Below are positions 46,402 to 54,492 of a DNA stretch of 64,000 nucleotides, one piece after another. Below the pieces are notes generated by a model. The model was not told the origin of the DNA. It saw only the letters and a list, made by a program, of their open reading frames with translations, and searched no databases. The DNA is from Burkholderia paludis. Its GTDB lineage: Bacteria > Pseudomonadota > Gammaproteobacteria > Burkholderiales > Burkholderiaceae. The stretch lies in assembly GCF_000732615.1 (NCBI RefSeq), contig NZ_JPGL01000014.1, positions 62,001 to 126,000 of the forward strand. The letters run 5' to 3'. The position numbers and the translations under genes are program-made. Every line of letters starts with the position of its first letter. Position 1 is the first letter of the stretch.

Positions 46402-47205
46402 ATGCGCGTCGTCTTTTTCCATTTCGCGTCGTTCCCGGCCCGGCGACGGCCCATGCCGCGCGGCGGGCGCTTCCTGTCCGGTGCGCTTCGCGCCGCGTTG
46501 CTCGCGGCCGCCGCGATCGCGCCCGCGATCGTTTCCCTGCCCGCGCAGGCGGCGCTGTCGGTCGTCGGCACGCGTTTCATTTATCCCGGCGGCGCGCGTG
46601 CGGAAACGATCACCGCACGCAATTCCGGCAGCACGCCGCTCCTCGTCCAGATCTGGCTCGACGACGGCAATGCGAACGCCGATCCGAGCGGGCTGCGCGT
46701 GCCTTTCGTCGTTGCGCCGCCGCTTGCGCGGCTCGACCCGCAGCACGCGCTGGCGGTGCGCGTGCGCGCGGTGGGCGACGAGCTGCCATCGGATCGGGAA
46801 TCCCGCTTCTGGATCAATCTGCTCGAAGTGCCGCCTGCCGGGCCGGCCGACAACATGCTGCGCATTGCGTACCGGTTGCGCATGAAGCTGCTGTACCGGC
46901 CGCGCGGCATCGACGGCGATCCGCGCGACGCACCGGATCGCCTGACTTGGACGTATCCGGACGCGCGGGCGCGTCCCGTCCTCGTGTCGAAGAACCCGAC
47001 GCCGTTCTACGTCACGCTGACGCGCGTCGTCCTGCAGGGGCGGCCCGTCGTGCTGGCCGGCGGCGCGGTGGACGTCGAGCCGTTCGGCCGCGCCGAGATT
47101 CCGCTCGATGCGCCGCCGGGCCCGCCGGCGGACGACATCGTCTTCGACGCGGTCGACGACGGCGGCCGGTCGCGCGAGCACCGGGGGCGGCTCGATGCGC
47201 ATTGA
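46402..47205 (+). CDS. Fimbrial periplasmic chaperone (PapD-like), second copy
   Basis: This 267-residue protein has a signal peptide (cleaved near AQA-AL) and the PapD fold: LSVVGTRFIYPGGARAETIT, VPFVVAPPLARLDPQHALAV, ESRFWINLLEVPPAGPADNM and RLRMKLLYRPRGI. It is only moderately similar to the first chaperone. Two chaperones around a single usher usually reflect different subunit partners, so this one may serve the downstream adhesin or the large haemagglutinin-like protein. A basic 20-residue extension precedes the hydrophobic signal core. Confidence 0.88.
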   Translation: MRVVFFHFASFPARRRPMPRGGRFLSGALRAALLAAAAIAPAIVSLPAQAALSVVGTRFIYPGGARAETITARNSGSTPLLVQIWLDDGNANADPSGLRVPFVVAPPLARLDPQHALAVRVRAVGDELPSDRESRFWINLLEVPPAGPADNMLRIAYRLRMKLLYRPRGIDGDPRDAPDRLTWTYPDARARPVLVSKNPTPFYVTLTRVVLQGRPVVLAGGAVDVEPFGRAEIPLDAPPGPPADDIVFDAVDDGGRSREHRGRLDAH

Positions 47206-47289
47206 TCGCCGAGGCAACCGGCAAACCGTGCAATACCCGTCCTGCAGGGGATACCGGCAGGGAATCAACTATCACAAGGCAAATTCACA

Positions 47290-50200
47290 ATGAACAAGAC
47301 CTACGCTCTGGTATGGAACAACGGGCAGGGAATCTGGCAGGTTGCGGGGGAACGGGCGCGTCGCCGAGGCAAGGCATCGACGCGCACCGCGAGGATGCTT
47401 GCCGTCGCATGTGTCGCCGGCGGTGCGATGAGCGCCGCGCATGCGTTGCCGGTCGGCGAGAACGTCGTGTCCGGGAGTGCCGACATCCTGCGTTACGACA
47501 ACGGCCGGCAGATGTCGATCAACCAGCATGGCGACAAGCTGCTGACCGAATGGTCGTCGTTCAACGTCGATGCGGGGCAGCGCGTCACGTTCAACCAGCC
47601 GTCCGCGTCGTCGATCGCGCTGAACCGGGTCACGGGGCAGCAAGGCAGTGCGATTCACGGCAGCATCGACGCGAACGGCCGCGTGTTCCTCGTCAACCCG
47701 AACGGGATCCTGTTCGGCAGCGGAGCGAAGGTCAACGTGGGCGGCCTCGTCGCGTCGACGCTCGACATCGGGAACGCCGATTTCGCCGCCGGGCACTACC
47801 GATTCTCCGGCGCGTCGCCGAGCATCGTGCAGAACAGCGGCAACCTCGTCGCGAGCGAAGGCGGCGCGATTGCGCTGCTGGGCGCGCAGGTGATGAACCG
47901 TGGGGTCGTCCAGGCCCAGATGGGCACCGTCGGACTCGCGGCGGGCAGCGCCGTCACGCTGAATTTCGACGGCAGGAAGCTGCTCAGCCTGCAGGTCGAC
48001 GAGCGTGCGGTCAACGCGCTGGCCAGCAACGAACGGCTGCTGAAGGCTGACGGCGGTCAGGTGTTGATGAGCGCGCGCACCGCCGATACGCTGTTGCAGA
48101 CGGTGGTGAACAACCAGGGCGCCATCGAGGCGCGCACGCTCAGGAATTCCGCCGGACGGATCGCACTGGACGGCTACGACGCGGGCACGGTCAACGTTGC
48201 CGGCACGCTGAACGCCAGCGCGTCGACGCCCGGCAACGGCGGCACGATCGACACGCGCGGCGCGGACATGAAGGTCGCGCTCGGCGCGACGGTCGACACC
48301 CGCGCCACCAACGGACGCGGTGGGGTGTGGCGCATCGCGTCGTCCGACGTGTCGGTCACGACGGGCGCGAGCCGGCCGGGCACGATCGTCGCCGATACGC
48401 TTTCACGCAATCTGGGGATGACGGATATCCAGCTCGTCGCCGAGCAGGGCAAGCTGTCGGTCGACGGCCCGGCGACCTGGGCAACCGGCAATCAACTGAC
48501 GCTCACGAGCCGGCAGGGCGACGTCGCGGTGAACGGCGCGTTGCAGGCGACGGGCGCGAACGCCGGCGTGACGATCGACGCGGCGCAGGGCGCGCGGATT
48601 GCCGCGCCGGTCTCGCTGACCGGCGTGAACGCCCGTTTCAGGCTCGACTACGGCAGCACGTATTCGCTGGGCAACGGCGCCTCCGTCACGCTGTCCGGCG
48701 CGGGCGTGGCGTTCGAGTCGAACGGCTTTCTCTATACCGTGATCCAGAACCTCGCGCAGTTGCAGGCGATGAACGCGAACCTGGGCGGCCTGTACGTGCT
48801 CGGCAACGACCTCGTCGGCAGCTATTACAACACCGCATTCACGACGATCGGCGCCGACACGCCGTTCCACGGCGTGTTCGACGGTCTCGGCCATTCGGTC
48901 AGCAAGCTGTCGATCACGAGCGGCAGCCCGTACGCGGGCCTGTTCGGCCTCAACATGGGCCGCATCGCGAACCTGATCGTGAAGTCGTCGAACGTCGGTG
49001 CGGCCGCGGGCCCCGGGCCGGTCGCGATCGGTGCGGTGGCGGGCGAGAACCGCGGCGAGATCGCGAACGTCGTCGTGTCGGACAACACGGTGGTGCGCGC
49101 CGGCGCGAGCCGCAGCAACGTGCTCGGCGGCGTCGTCGGCATCAATCGCGGCAGCGTGGCGCAATCGTCGTTCGCCGGCAGGGTGGAAGGCAACGGCATG
49201 ACCTACGCCGCCGGCGGTCTCGTCGGCGAGCATGCCGCGGCCGCCGGACGCGCGGACGAAGCGACGATCTCCGACAGCACGGCGAACGCCGTCGTATCGG
49301 GCGGCGCATCGAACGCAGCGTCGCTCGGCGGCCTCGTCGGCGTGAACCGCGGCGGCACGATCCGCAACGGGACGAGCCTCGGCTCGACGTCCGCCGCCGG
49401 CCTGTCGGGCGTCAACGTCGGCGGCCTGGTCGGCACGAACCTGGCCGGCGGCGTCGTGCAGGGCAAGGCTTCCGGGAACACGACGGGCGGTACCGGCGGT
49501 ACGGCGGGCGGGTTGGTCGGCTACAACGCGGGTGCGATTGCCGATTCGATGGCGACGGGCGTGGTGGACGGCCGGTCCGCGCAGGCGATCGGCGGGTTCG
49601 TCGGGATGAACCAGGGTTCCGTGGTCGGCAGCCGTGCACTGGGCGCGGTCACCAGCGCGTCGTCCGGTGCAACGGGCGGCTTCGTCGGCATCAACCAGGG
49701 GCGCGACGCGTGGATCGCTCACGCCGAGGCGCACGGTACGGTTGCCGGCGGGCAAGGCAACGTCGGCGGTTTCGTCGGAAGCCACCTCAACGGGACGATC
49801 GAGCATTCGGTCGCGCGCGGCAAGACGACCGGCGGCAACTACAGCAAGACGGGCGGCTTCGCGGGCTACAACGAGAGCGTATTGACCAACAACGATGCGA
49901 GCGGCGATGTGATCGGCGGGACGTATGCGTCGGTGGGCGGCTTTGCCGGCACCAACGCGACGTCGGGCGTGATCGCCGTCGCGCTCGCGACCGGCAACGT
50001 CCTGGGCAACACGTCCAGCGTCGTCGGCGGGCTCGTCGGCGACAACCTCGGCGAGATCTCCAACTCGGCGTCGTCGGGCACGGTCAGCGGCGGTTGCCAG
50101 GCAACGCTCGGCGGGCTCGTCGGGCTGAACGCGGGGCTCGTCCAGATCTCGACCGCGAGCGGTCGCGTCAACAACAGCACCAATGCCTCGTGGCGCCAGG

Positions 50201-50313
50201 TGTATGGCGGGCTCGTCGGCGTCAATCGCGGCACGTTCCGGTGGAGCGATGCGGTCGGCGCCGCCGCGCAGCAGCAGATCGCCGGCATCAACCTGGGCGT
50301 GATCGAGAAGTAA
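47290..50313 (+). CDS. Haemagglutinin/TPS-domain protein with GLUG-like repeats inside the fimbrial operon
   Basis: This 1007-residue protein starts with an extended signal peptide region (ESPR) of two-partner-secreted proteins: MNKTYALVWNNGQGIWQVAG, cleavage near AHA-LP (residue 52). A TPS secretion domain follows (residues 55-300), with NPNG at 136-139 and FGSGAKVNVGGLVAST at 142-157, then a beta-helix. From about 520 to the end run at least ten GLUG-like repeats (for example GGLVGVNRGGTI, GGFVGMNQGSVVGS). It lacks the long FHA repeats and cytotoxic tail of classical TpsA. No TpsB transporter is encoded nearby; it lies between the second chaperone and the tip adhesin. Confidence 0.85.
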   Translation: MNKTYALVWNNGQGIWQVAGERARRRGKASTRTARMLAVACVAGGAMSAAHALPVGENVVSGSADILRYDNGRQMSINQHGDKLLTEWSSFNVDAGQRVTFNQPSASSIALNRVTGQQGSAIHGSIDANGRVFLVNPNGILFGSGAKVNVGGLVASTLDIGNADFAAGHYRFSGASPSIVQNSGNLVASEGGAIALLGAQVMNRGVVQAQMGTVGLAAGSAVTLNFDGRKLLSLQVDERAVNALASNERLLKADGGQVLMSARTADTLLQTVVNNQGAIEARTLRNSAGRIALDGYDAGTVNVAGTLNASASTPGNGGTIDTRGADMKVALGATVDTRATNGRGGVWRIASSDVSVTTGASRPGTIVADTLSRNLGMTDIQLVAEQGKLSVDGPATWATGNQLTLTSRQGDVAVNGALQATGANAGVTIDAAQGARIAAPVSLTGVNARFRLDYGSTYSLGNGASVTLSGAGVAFESNGFLYTVIQNLAQLQAMNANLGGLYVLGNDLVGSYYNTAFTTIGADTPFHGVFDGLGHSVSKLSITSGSPYAGLFGLNMGRIANLIVKSSNVGAAAGPGPVAIGAVAGENRGEIANVVVSDNTVVRAGASRSNVLGGVVGINRGSVAQSSFAGRVEGNGMTYAAGGLVGEHAAAAGRADEATISDSTANAVVSGGASNAASLGGLVGVNRGGTIRNGTSLGSTSAAGLSGVNVGGLVGTNLAGGVVQGKASGNTTGGTGGTAGGLVGYNAGAIADSMATGVVDGRSAQAIGGFVGMNQGSVVGSRALGAVTSASSGATGGFVGINQGRDAWIAHAEAHGTVAGGQGNVGGFVGSHLNGTIEHSVARGKTTGGNYSKTGGFAGYNESVLTNNDASGDVIGGTYASVGGFAGTNATSGVIAVALATGNVLGNTSSVVGGLVGDNLGEISNSASSGTVSGGCQATLGGLVGLNAGLVQISTASGRVNNSTNASWRQVYGGLVGVNRGTFRWSDAVGAAAQQQIAGINLGVIEK

Positions 50314-50381
50314 CGCACTTGGCGACGGGCGACGCGGCGCCCGTCGCCGGCATCAACGGGAAACGGGAAACGGGAGACAGC

Positions 50382-51551
50382 ATGACGACGATTCTACGGC
50401 GAGCGTACCGATGGGGGCGGACGCCCGCGCGCCTGGGCGCGGCAGCCTGCTGCGCGGCGTGCATATGGCAAGCCGGCCCTGCGTTTGCCGCCGCTACGGC
50501 GGTCGACTGCACGTTCAAAAACATCAAGGCGACGGACTGGAAGCAGGTCACGAGGTTGACGAACAGTACGCCGGCCGGCGCGGTGCTCTACCAGCGGATG
50601 GTGTCGCTCGTCGTGCAGTACAAGTACGGCACGGCAACCTCGACCGAGTACGAGATGGTCAATGCCGGACACTGGAAGCCGGGCACCGTGATACCGGCCG
50701 GCGCCGCGCAAACGAACGTGGACGGCATCGCGCTGCGCTGGTCGGGCGTCGGCAACGACGGGGAAAACCGCACGCTGACCCAGGCGGTCAACCCGATGGC
50801 GGTGGCGAAAACGCTGATCGTCAAGAACGGGACGGCCCCCGACGATGCGCTGATGGCCTATTTTCTCCAGGAGCTCGTGCTGACCCGCTCGGCGGCCGGG
50901 TTGCCGGAAGGCGAACTCGTGGTCAACGACCTGCCCGGTGCGCCGAGCATCGTGCTGTATGCGCTCGCGCTGCCGAAAGGGACGGCATCGCTCGGCAGCG
51001 CCGTGACGGTACCCGAACGTCCGAACCCGCCGAACCTGTGCAAGCAGTCGATCACCTATACCGGCGTCGGCAACCTGACGATCGGCGGCGGCGGGGGCAT
51101 TCCGGTGCCGAAACAATGCGAAGTCGAGTCGAACATGATCGTGCCGGTCAATCTCGGCAGGGCGTCGCTCAGCCAGTTCGCCCACCTGCATGCGACGTCG
51201 CAGCCGGTCGATTTCAGCATCACGCTCAGTCAGTGCGCGGCCGCGGCGAAGCCCACGATCAGCTTCCGCGACAAGGCCGTCAAGCCGAACGCGGACAAGA
51301 CGCTGCTGGAGCTGAGTGCACCGGACGGCCAGGCGGTCGCGCGCGGGTTCAACATCGTGATGACGAACGGCCTGAGCGGCGAACGAATCAGCTACGACGA
51401 ACCGGACAAGGCGAAGCAATATCCGATGAAGCGCATCGGCGACACCGCTGTCATGCCGTTGAGCGCGCAGTACATCCGGACCGGCACCGATACCGAACTC
51501 AGGGCCGGCTACGCGGGCGGCGCGGCGGAGTTCACGTTCACGTTTCCGTAA
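50382..51551 (+). CDS. Probable fimbrial tip adhesin
   Basis: This 389-residue protein has a signal peptide (cleaved near AFA-AA) and two domains. The N-terminal receptor-binding half is unlike pilins (CTFKNIKATDWKQ through the Cys in NLCKQSITY). The C-terminal pilin-like half starts at CEVESNMIVPVNLGRASLSQ, has a second Cys in ITLSQCAAAAK and ends AEFTFTFP, the usual pilin-terminal strand. Such two-domain subunits cap the fimbria and bind the receptor. A GGGAGA ribosome site precedes the ATG. The receptor is unknown. It ends the operon; the nearest terminator is in repeat copy 2, 340 bp later. Confidence 0.8.
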   Translation: MTTILRRAYRWGRTPARLGAAACCAACIWQAGPAFAAATAVDCTFKNIKATDWKQVTRLTNSTPAGAVLYQRMVSLVVQYKYGTATSTEYEMVNAGHWKPGTVIPAGAAQTNVDGIALRWSGVGNDGENRTLTQAVNPMAVAKTLIVKNGTAPDDALMAYFLQELVLTRSAAGLPEGELVVNDLPGAPSIVLYALALPKGTASLGSAVTVPERPNPPNLCKQSITYTGVGNLTIGGGGGIPVPKQCEVESNMIVPVNLGRASLSQFAHLHATSQPVDFSITLSQCAAAAKPTISFRDKAVKPNADKTLLELSAPDGQAVARGFNIVMTNGLSGERISYDEPDKAKQYPMKRIGDTAVMPLSAQYIRTGTDTELRAGYAGGAAEFTFTFP

Positions 51552-51798
51552 CGGCCCCGGCGCGACACGCGTGCAGAGGAACTGCGTGCGACGGCCTTCA
51601 TCGCGCCATACGCGCAGGCGAACCCGCCATCCGTCGATCTGTCGGCCCGGATTCGCCGCACGCGCCGAAGCATCGGCGGCATCACGCCTCTCATGCGTCG
51701 CGATGCGCGGCGAACCGGATCGCCGCGCGCGCCCTCGGCGCGGCGGGCGACGGGATGCGTCGTTCGACGCAGGAAGAGGCAGCGTAAGCGCGCCACGG
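51552..51798. other. Intergenic region between adhesin gene and repeat copy 2
   Basis: No gene is supported. Codon pattern and family resemblance are absent, and the sequence is GC-rich without clear hairpin terminators. If repeat copy 2 is an independent small RNA, its promoter would lie here. Confidence 0.4.
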
Positions 51799-51922
51799 CA
51801 TATCGATATGGAAATCGATTCGTTGTCTATCACGTGCGATTTCCGCAATCTGAACCCGTAGTTCGTGTGATACCTCCTTGACTGGGATTCGCGCCCGCTG
51901 TGTGCAGCGGGCGTCTTTTTTT
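51799..51922 (+). ncRNA. 124-bp repeat copy 2: candidate small RNA with intrinsic terminator
   Basis: This is the second copy of the element at 41310-41433. The palindrome CATATCGATATG, the GAAC/GTTC hairpin, ACCTCCTT (51872-51879, anti-Shine-Dalgarno core) and the terminator are all conserved. Seven of the eight differences lie before the terminator, and the one inside it is in the loop (CGTG to TGTG), leaving the stem intact. Unlike copy 1 it lies 247 bp beyond the nearest upstream gene, which favours an independent transcript. Confidence 0.55.
51892..51922 (+). terminator. Intrinsic terminator in repeat copy 2
   Basis: CGCCCGCTG (51892-51900) and CAGCGGGCG (51905-51913) form a perfect 9-bp stem with loop TGTG, followed by TC and seven T. 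Confidence 0.92.
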
Positions 51923-52112
51923 GGCGTGCCGCATCTCGCGCCACGCGTCCGGCTCATCACGAAATCCGCAGAGCAAAGCACCATTTGTTGGTTCTGATTC
52001 GCCGCCCGCGCTGATACGTTAGCGGCTTCGCGATCCACATGCATTGCGATGTTCCTCGAACCGGGCCGCCGCGCGATCCGCGGTAGCCTTCATAACAAAT
52101 CAGGTCGTGCTC

Positions 52113-52928
52113 ATGAAATTCCACACTCTCGCTACGTGGCTCGTCGGGGCCGCGCTCGTCACCGCAGGCACCGTTGCGCATGCGGACCGTCTCGACGACA
52201 TCAAGAAGGCCGGCGTGCTGCGCGTCGCGACGTTCGACAGCAACCCGCCGTTCGGCTATGTCGACGGCAAGAACAACCATATCGTCGGTCTCGACGTCGA
52301 CTATGCGAAGGCGCTCGCGGACAAGCTCGGCGTGAAGCTGCAACTGCAGCCGACCAACCCGGCGAACCGCATTCCGTTCCTGACGTCCGGCAAGGTCGAT
52401 CTCGTGCTCGCGAACTTCACGATCACCGACGAGCGCGCGAAGCAGGTCGACTTCAGCATTCCGTATTTCTCGTCGGGCCAGCAGTTTCTCGCGAAGAAGG
52501 GCGTGCTGAAATCGGCCGACCAGTTGAACGCGCTGCGCGTCGGCGCGGACAAGGGCACGACCAACGAGACCACGCTGCGCGAGAAATTCCCGAAGGCAAC
52601 GATCGTCGCGTACGACGACACGCCGTTCGCGTTCGCCGCGCTGCGCGCCGGCAACGTGCAGGCGATCACGCAGGACGGCCCGAAACTGATCGGCCTGCTC
52701 GCGAACGTGCCCGACAAGCAGAACTACGAGATCCCGGCCTTTACGATCTCGAACGACTACATGGGCGTCGGCGTGCCGAAGGGCGAGACGCGCCTGCTCG
52801 GCTTCGTCAACGACACGCTGAAGGGGCTCGAGGCGAACGGCCGCGCCGCGCAGATCTACGACGCATGGTTCGGGCCGACGACGAAGACGCCGCTCACGCG
52901 CATCTACCGCATCGGCGACAAGACCTGA
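52113..52928 (+). CDS. Amino-acid ABC transporter, periplasmic binding protein (family 3)
   Basis: This 271-residue protein has a signal peptide (cleaved near AHA-DR, residue 24) and the family 3 solute-binding fold: IKKAGVLRVATFDSNPPFGY, IVGLDVDYAKALADKLGVKL, GKVDLVLANFTITDERAKQV, FSIPYFSSGQQFLAKKG and QAITQDG. The conserved Arg/Asp pattern points to an amino acid, probably polar; specificity is not clear. It is encoded with two cognate permeases, but no ATPase follows. Confidence 0.88.
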   Translation: MKFHTLATWLVGAALVTAGTVAHADRLDDIKKAGVLRVATFDSNPPFGYVDGKNNHIVGLDVDYAKALADKLGVKLQLQPTNPANRIPFLTSGKVDLVLANFTITDERAKQVDFSIPYFSSGQQFLAKKGVLKSADQLNALRVGADKGTTNETTLREKFPKATIVAYDDTPFAFAALRAGNVQAITQDGPKLIGLLANVPDKQNYEIPAFTISNDYMGVGVPKGETRLLGFVNDTLKGLEANGRAAQIYDAWFGPTTKTPLTRIYRIGDKT

Positions 52929-53019
52929 TCCTCATCGCACGCACGCCGCGACCGGCCGGGAACCGGCGTCGCGGCGCGGTTCGTTTTACTTCGATCGCGC
53001 CTGTCGCGCGCACCTCAGC

Positions 53020-53742
53020 ATGCTCGGGTTGGCTCCCAAATATCTGTCCTGGCTCTGGCAGGGTTTCCTGCTGACGCTCGGCCTCGCGGCCGCATCGGCC
53101 CTCGCCGCAACCGCCGGCGGGCTGCTGCTCGCGATCATGCGGCATGCGCGCGGCACGGCGCCGCGCGCGGCGGCCGCCGCATACATCGTCACGTTCCGCA
53201 ACACGCCGCTGCTGGTGCAGTTGCTGTTCTGGTATTTCGGCGTCGCGTCGTTGCTGCCCGATACCTGGGTCGCGTGGCTGAATGCGCGGCATGCGGTGAG
53301 CGCGGGCCCGCTCACGCTCGCCTGGCCGTCGTTCGAATTCGTGGCGGGCTGGGTCGGACTGAGCGCGTACACGGCGGCGTTCGTCGCCGAGGAGTGCGAG
53401 GCCGGCCTGCGCGGCGTGCGGCGTGCGCAGCACGATGCGGCGGCCGCGCTCGGCCTCACGCCGATGCAGTCGCTGCGCTACGTGGTGCTGCCGCAAGCCG
53501 TGCGCATCGCGTTGCCGCCGCTGTTCGGCCAGTACATGAATCTCGTGAAGAACTCGTCGCTCACGATGGCGATCGGCGTGGCCGAGCTGTCGTATGCGTC
53601 GCGGCAGGTCGAAACGGAAACGTTCCAGACCTTCGCCGCGTTCGGCGTCGCGACCGTGCTGTACGTCGCGGCGGTGGCGGCGATCGAGGCGGGCGCGTAT
53701 GCGGCGACGCAATGGCGCGACCGGCTGGGAGCGGGGCGCTGA
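53020..53742 (+). CDS. Amino-acid ABC transporter permease (HisM/GlnP family)
   Basis: This 240-residue permease has five predicted helices, the family entry motif FRNTPLLVQLLFWYFGVASL, the EAA loop HDAAAALGLTPMQSLRYVVL followed by PQAVRIALPPLFGQYMNLVK, and NSSLTMAIGVAELSYASRQV. It pairs with the permease encoded 2 bp downstream to form the inner-membrane channel for the binding protein encoded 91 bp upstream. Confidence 0.9.
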   Translation: MLGLAPKYLSWLWQGFLLTLGLAAASALAATAGGLLLAIMRHARGTAPRAAAAAYIVTFRNTPLLVQLLFWYFGVASLLPDTWVAWLNARHAVSAGPLTLAWPSFEFVAGWVGLSAYTAAFVAEECEAGLRGVRRAQHDAAAALGLTPMQSLRYVVLPQAVRIALPPLFGQYMNLVKNSSLTMAIGVAELSYASRQVETETFQTFAAFGVATVLYVAAVAAIEAGAYAATQWRDRLGAGR

Positions 53743-53744
53743 CA

Positions 53745-54470
53745 ATGGATCTTTCGCTGCTCGTCTCCAACCTGCCGTACCTGCTGGTCGGCGCCTTTCC
53801 CGACGGCCCGCTCGGCGGCGCCGCGCTGTCGCTGGCGCTGGCGATCGCCTCCGCGATCGCGTCGGCCGTGCTCGGCGTGGCGCTCGGCGTGGCGATGGCG
53901 CTCGCGCGCGGCCCCGTGCGCGTGCTGTTGCTCGCGTTCATCGGCTTCTTCCGCGCGATTCCGGTGCTGATGCTGATCTTCTGGACGTATTTCCTGATGC
54001 CCATGCTGCTGCACATGGATGTGCCGGGGCTCGCGACCGTCGTGTGCGCGCTCGCGCTGATCGGCGGCGCCTACCTCGCGCATGCGGTGCATGCGGGCAT
54101 CGTCGCGGCGGGCGAGGGGCAATGGCAGGCCGGGCTGTCGCTCGGGCTCACGCGCTGGCAGACGGTGCGCCACGTGCTGCTGCCGCAGGCGATCCGGATC
54201 ATGACGCCGTCGTTCGTCAACCAGTGGGTCGCGCTCGTGAAGGATACGTCGCTCGCGTACATCGTCGGCGTGCCGGAGCTGTCGTTCGTCGCCACGCAGG
54301 TGAACAACCGGTTGATGGTGTATCCGGCGCCGATCTTCCTGTTCGTCGCGCTGATCTATCTGGTGCTGTGCACGTCGCTGGACGGCGCGGCGCGCTGGCT
54401 GCTGTCGCGCGGCCCGCGCACGGCACGCGCCGCGCATGCGGCGGCCGAGCGGGCGGAACCCGCCGGCTGA
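53745..54470 (+). CDS. Amino-acid ABC transporter permease (HisQ/GlnP family)
   Basis: This 241-residue second permease has FFRAIPVLMLIFWTYFLMPM, the EAA-type loop EGQWQAGLSLGLTRWQTVRH, LPQAIRIMTPSFVNQWVALV and KDTSLAYIVGVPELSFVATQ. Together with the upstream permease it makes a heterodimeric channel. The operon stops here: the next gene is convergent and begins 22 bp away, so the ATP-binding subunit must be encoded elsewhere. Confidence 0.9.
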   Translation: MDLSLLVSNLPYLLVGAFPDGPLGGAALSLALAIASAIASAVLGVALGVAMALARGPVRVLLLAFIGFFRAIPVLMLIFWTYFLMPMLLHMDVPGLATVVCALALIGGAYLAHAVHAGIVAAGEGQWQAGLSLGLTRWQTVRHVLLPQAIRIMTPSFVNQWVALVKDTSLAYIVGVPELSFVATQVNNRLMVYPAPIFLFVALIYLVLCTSLDGAARWLLSRGPRTARAAHAAAERAEPAG

Positions 54471-54492
54471 CGGCGGGCGCGCGGCCCGCGCG

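Noticed and set aside
48800..50300. Repetitive DNA that might be a CRISPR or tandem-repeat array
   Set aside because: The periodicity is at protein level (GLUG-like Gly-Gly-Leu-Val-Gly motifs in one intact frame). There are no regular identical DNA repeats with unique spacers.
52044..52112. Upstream in-frame ATG giving a longer amino-acid-binding protein
   Set aside because: The added 23 residues break the signal-peptide layout. The start at 52113 gives a normal n-region, hydrophobic core and AHA cleavage site.
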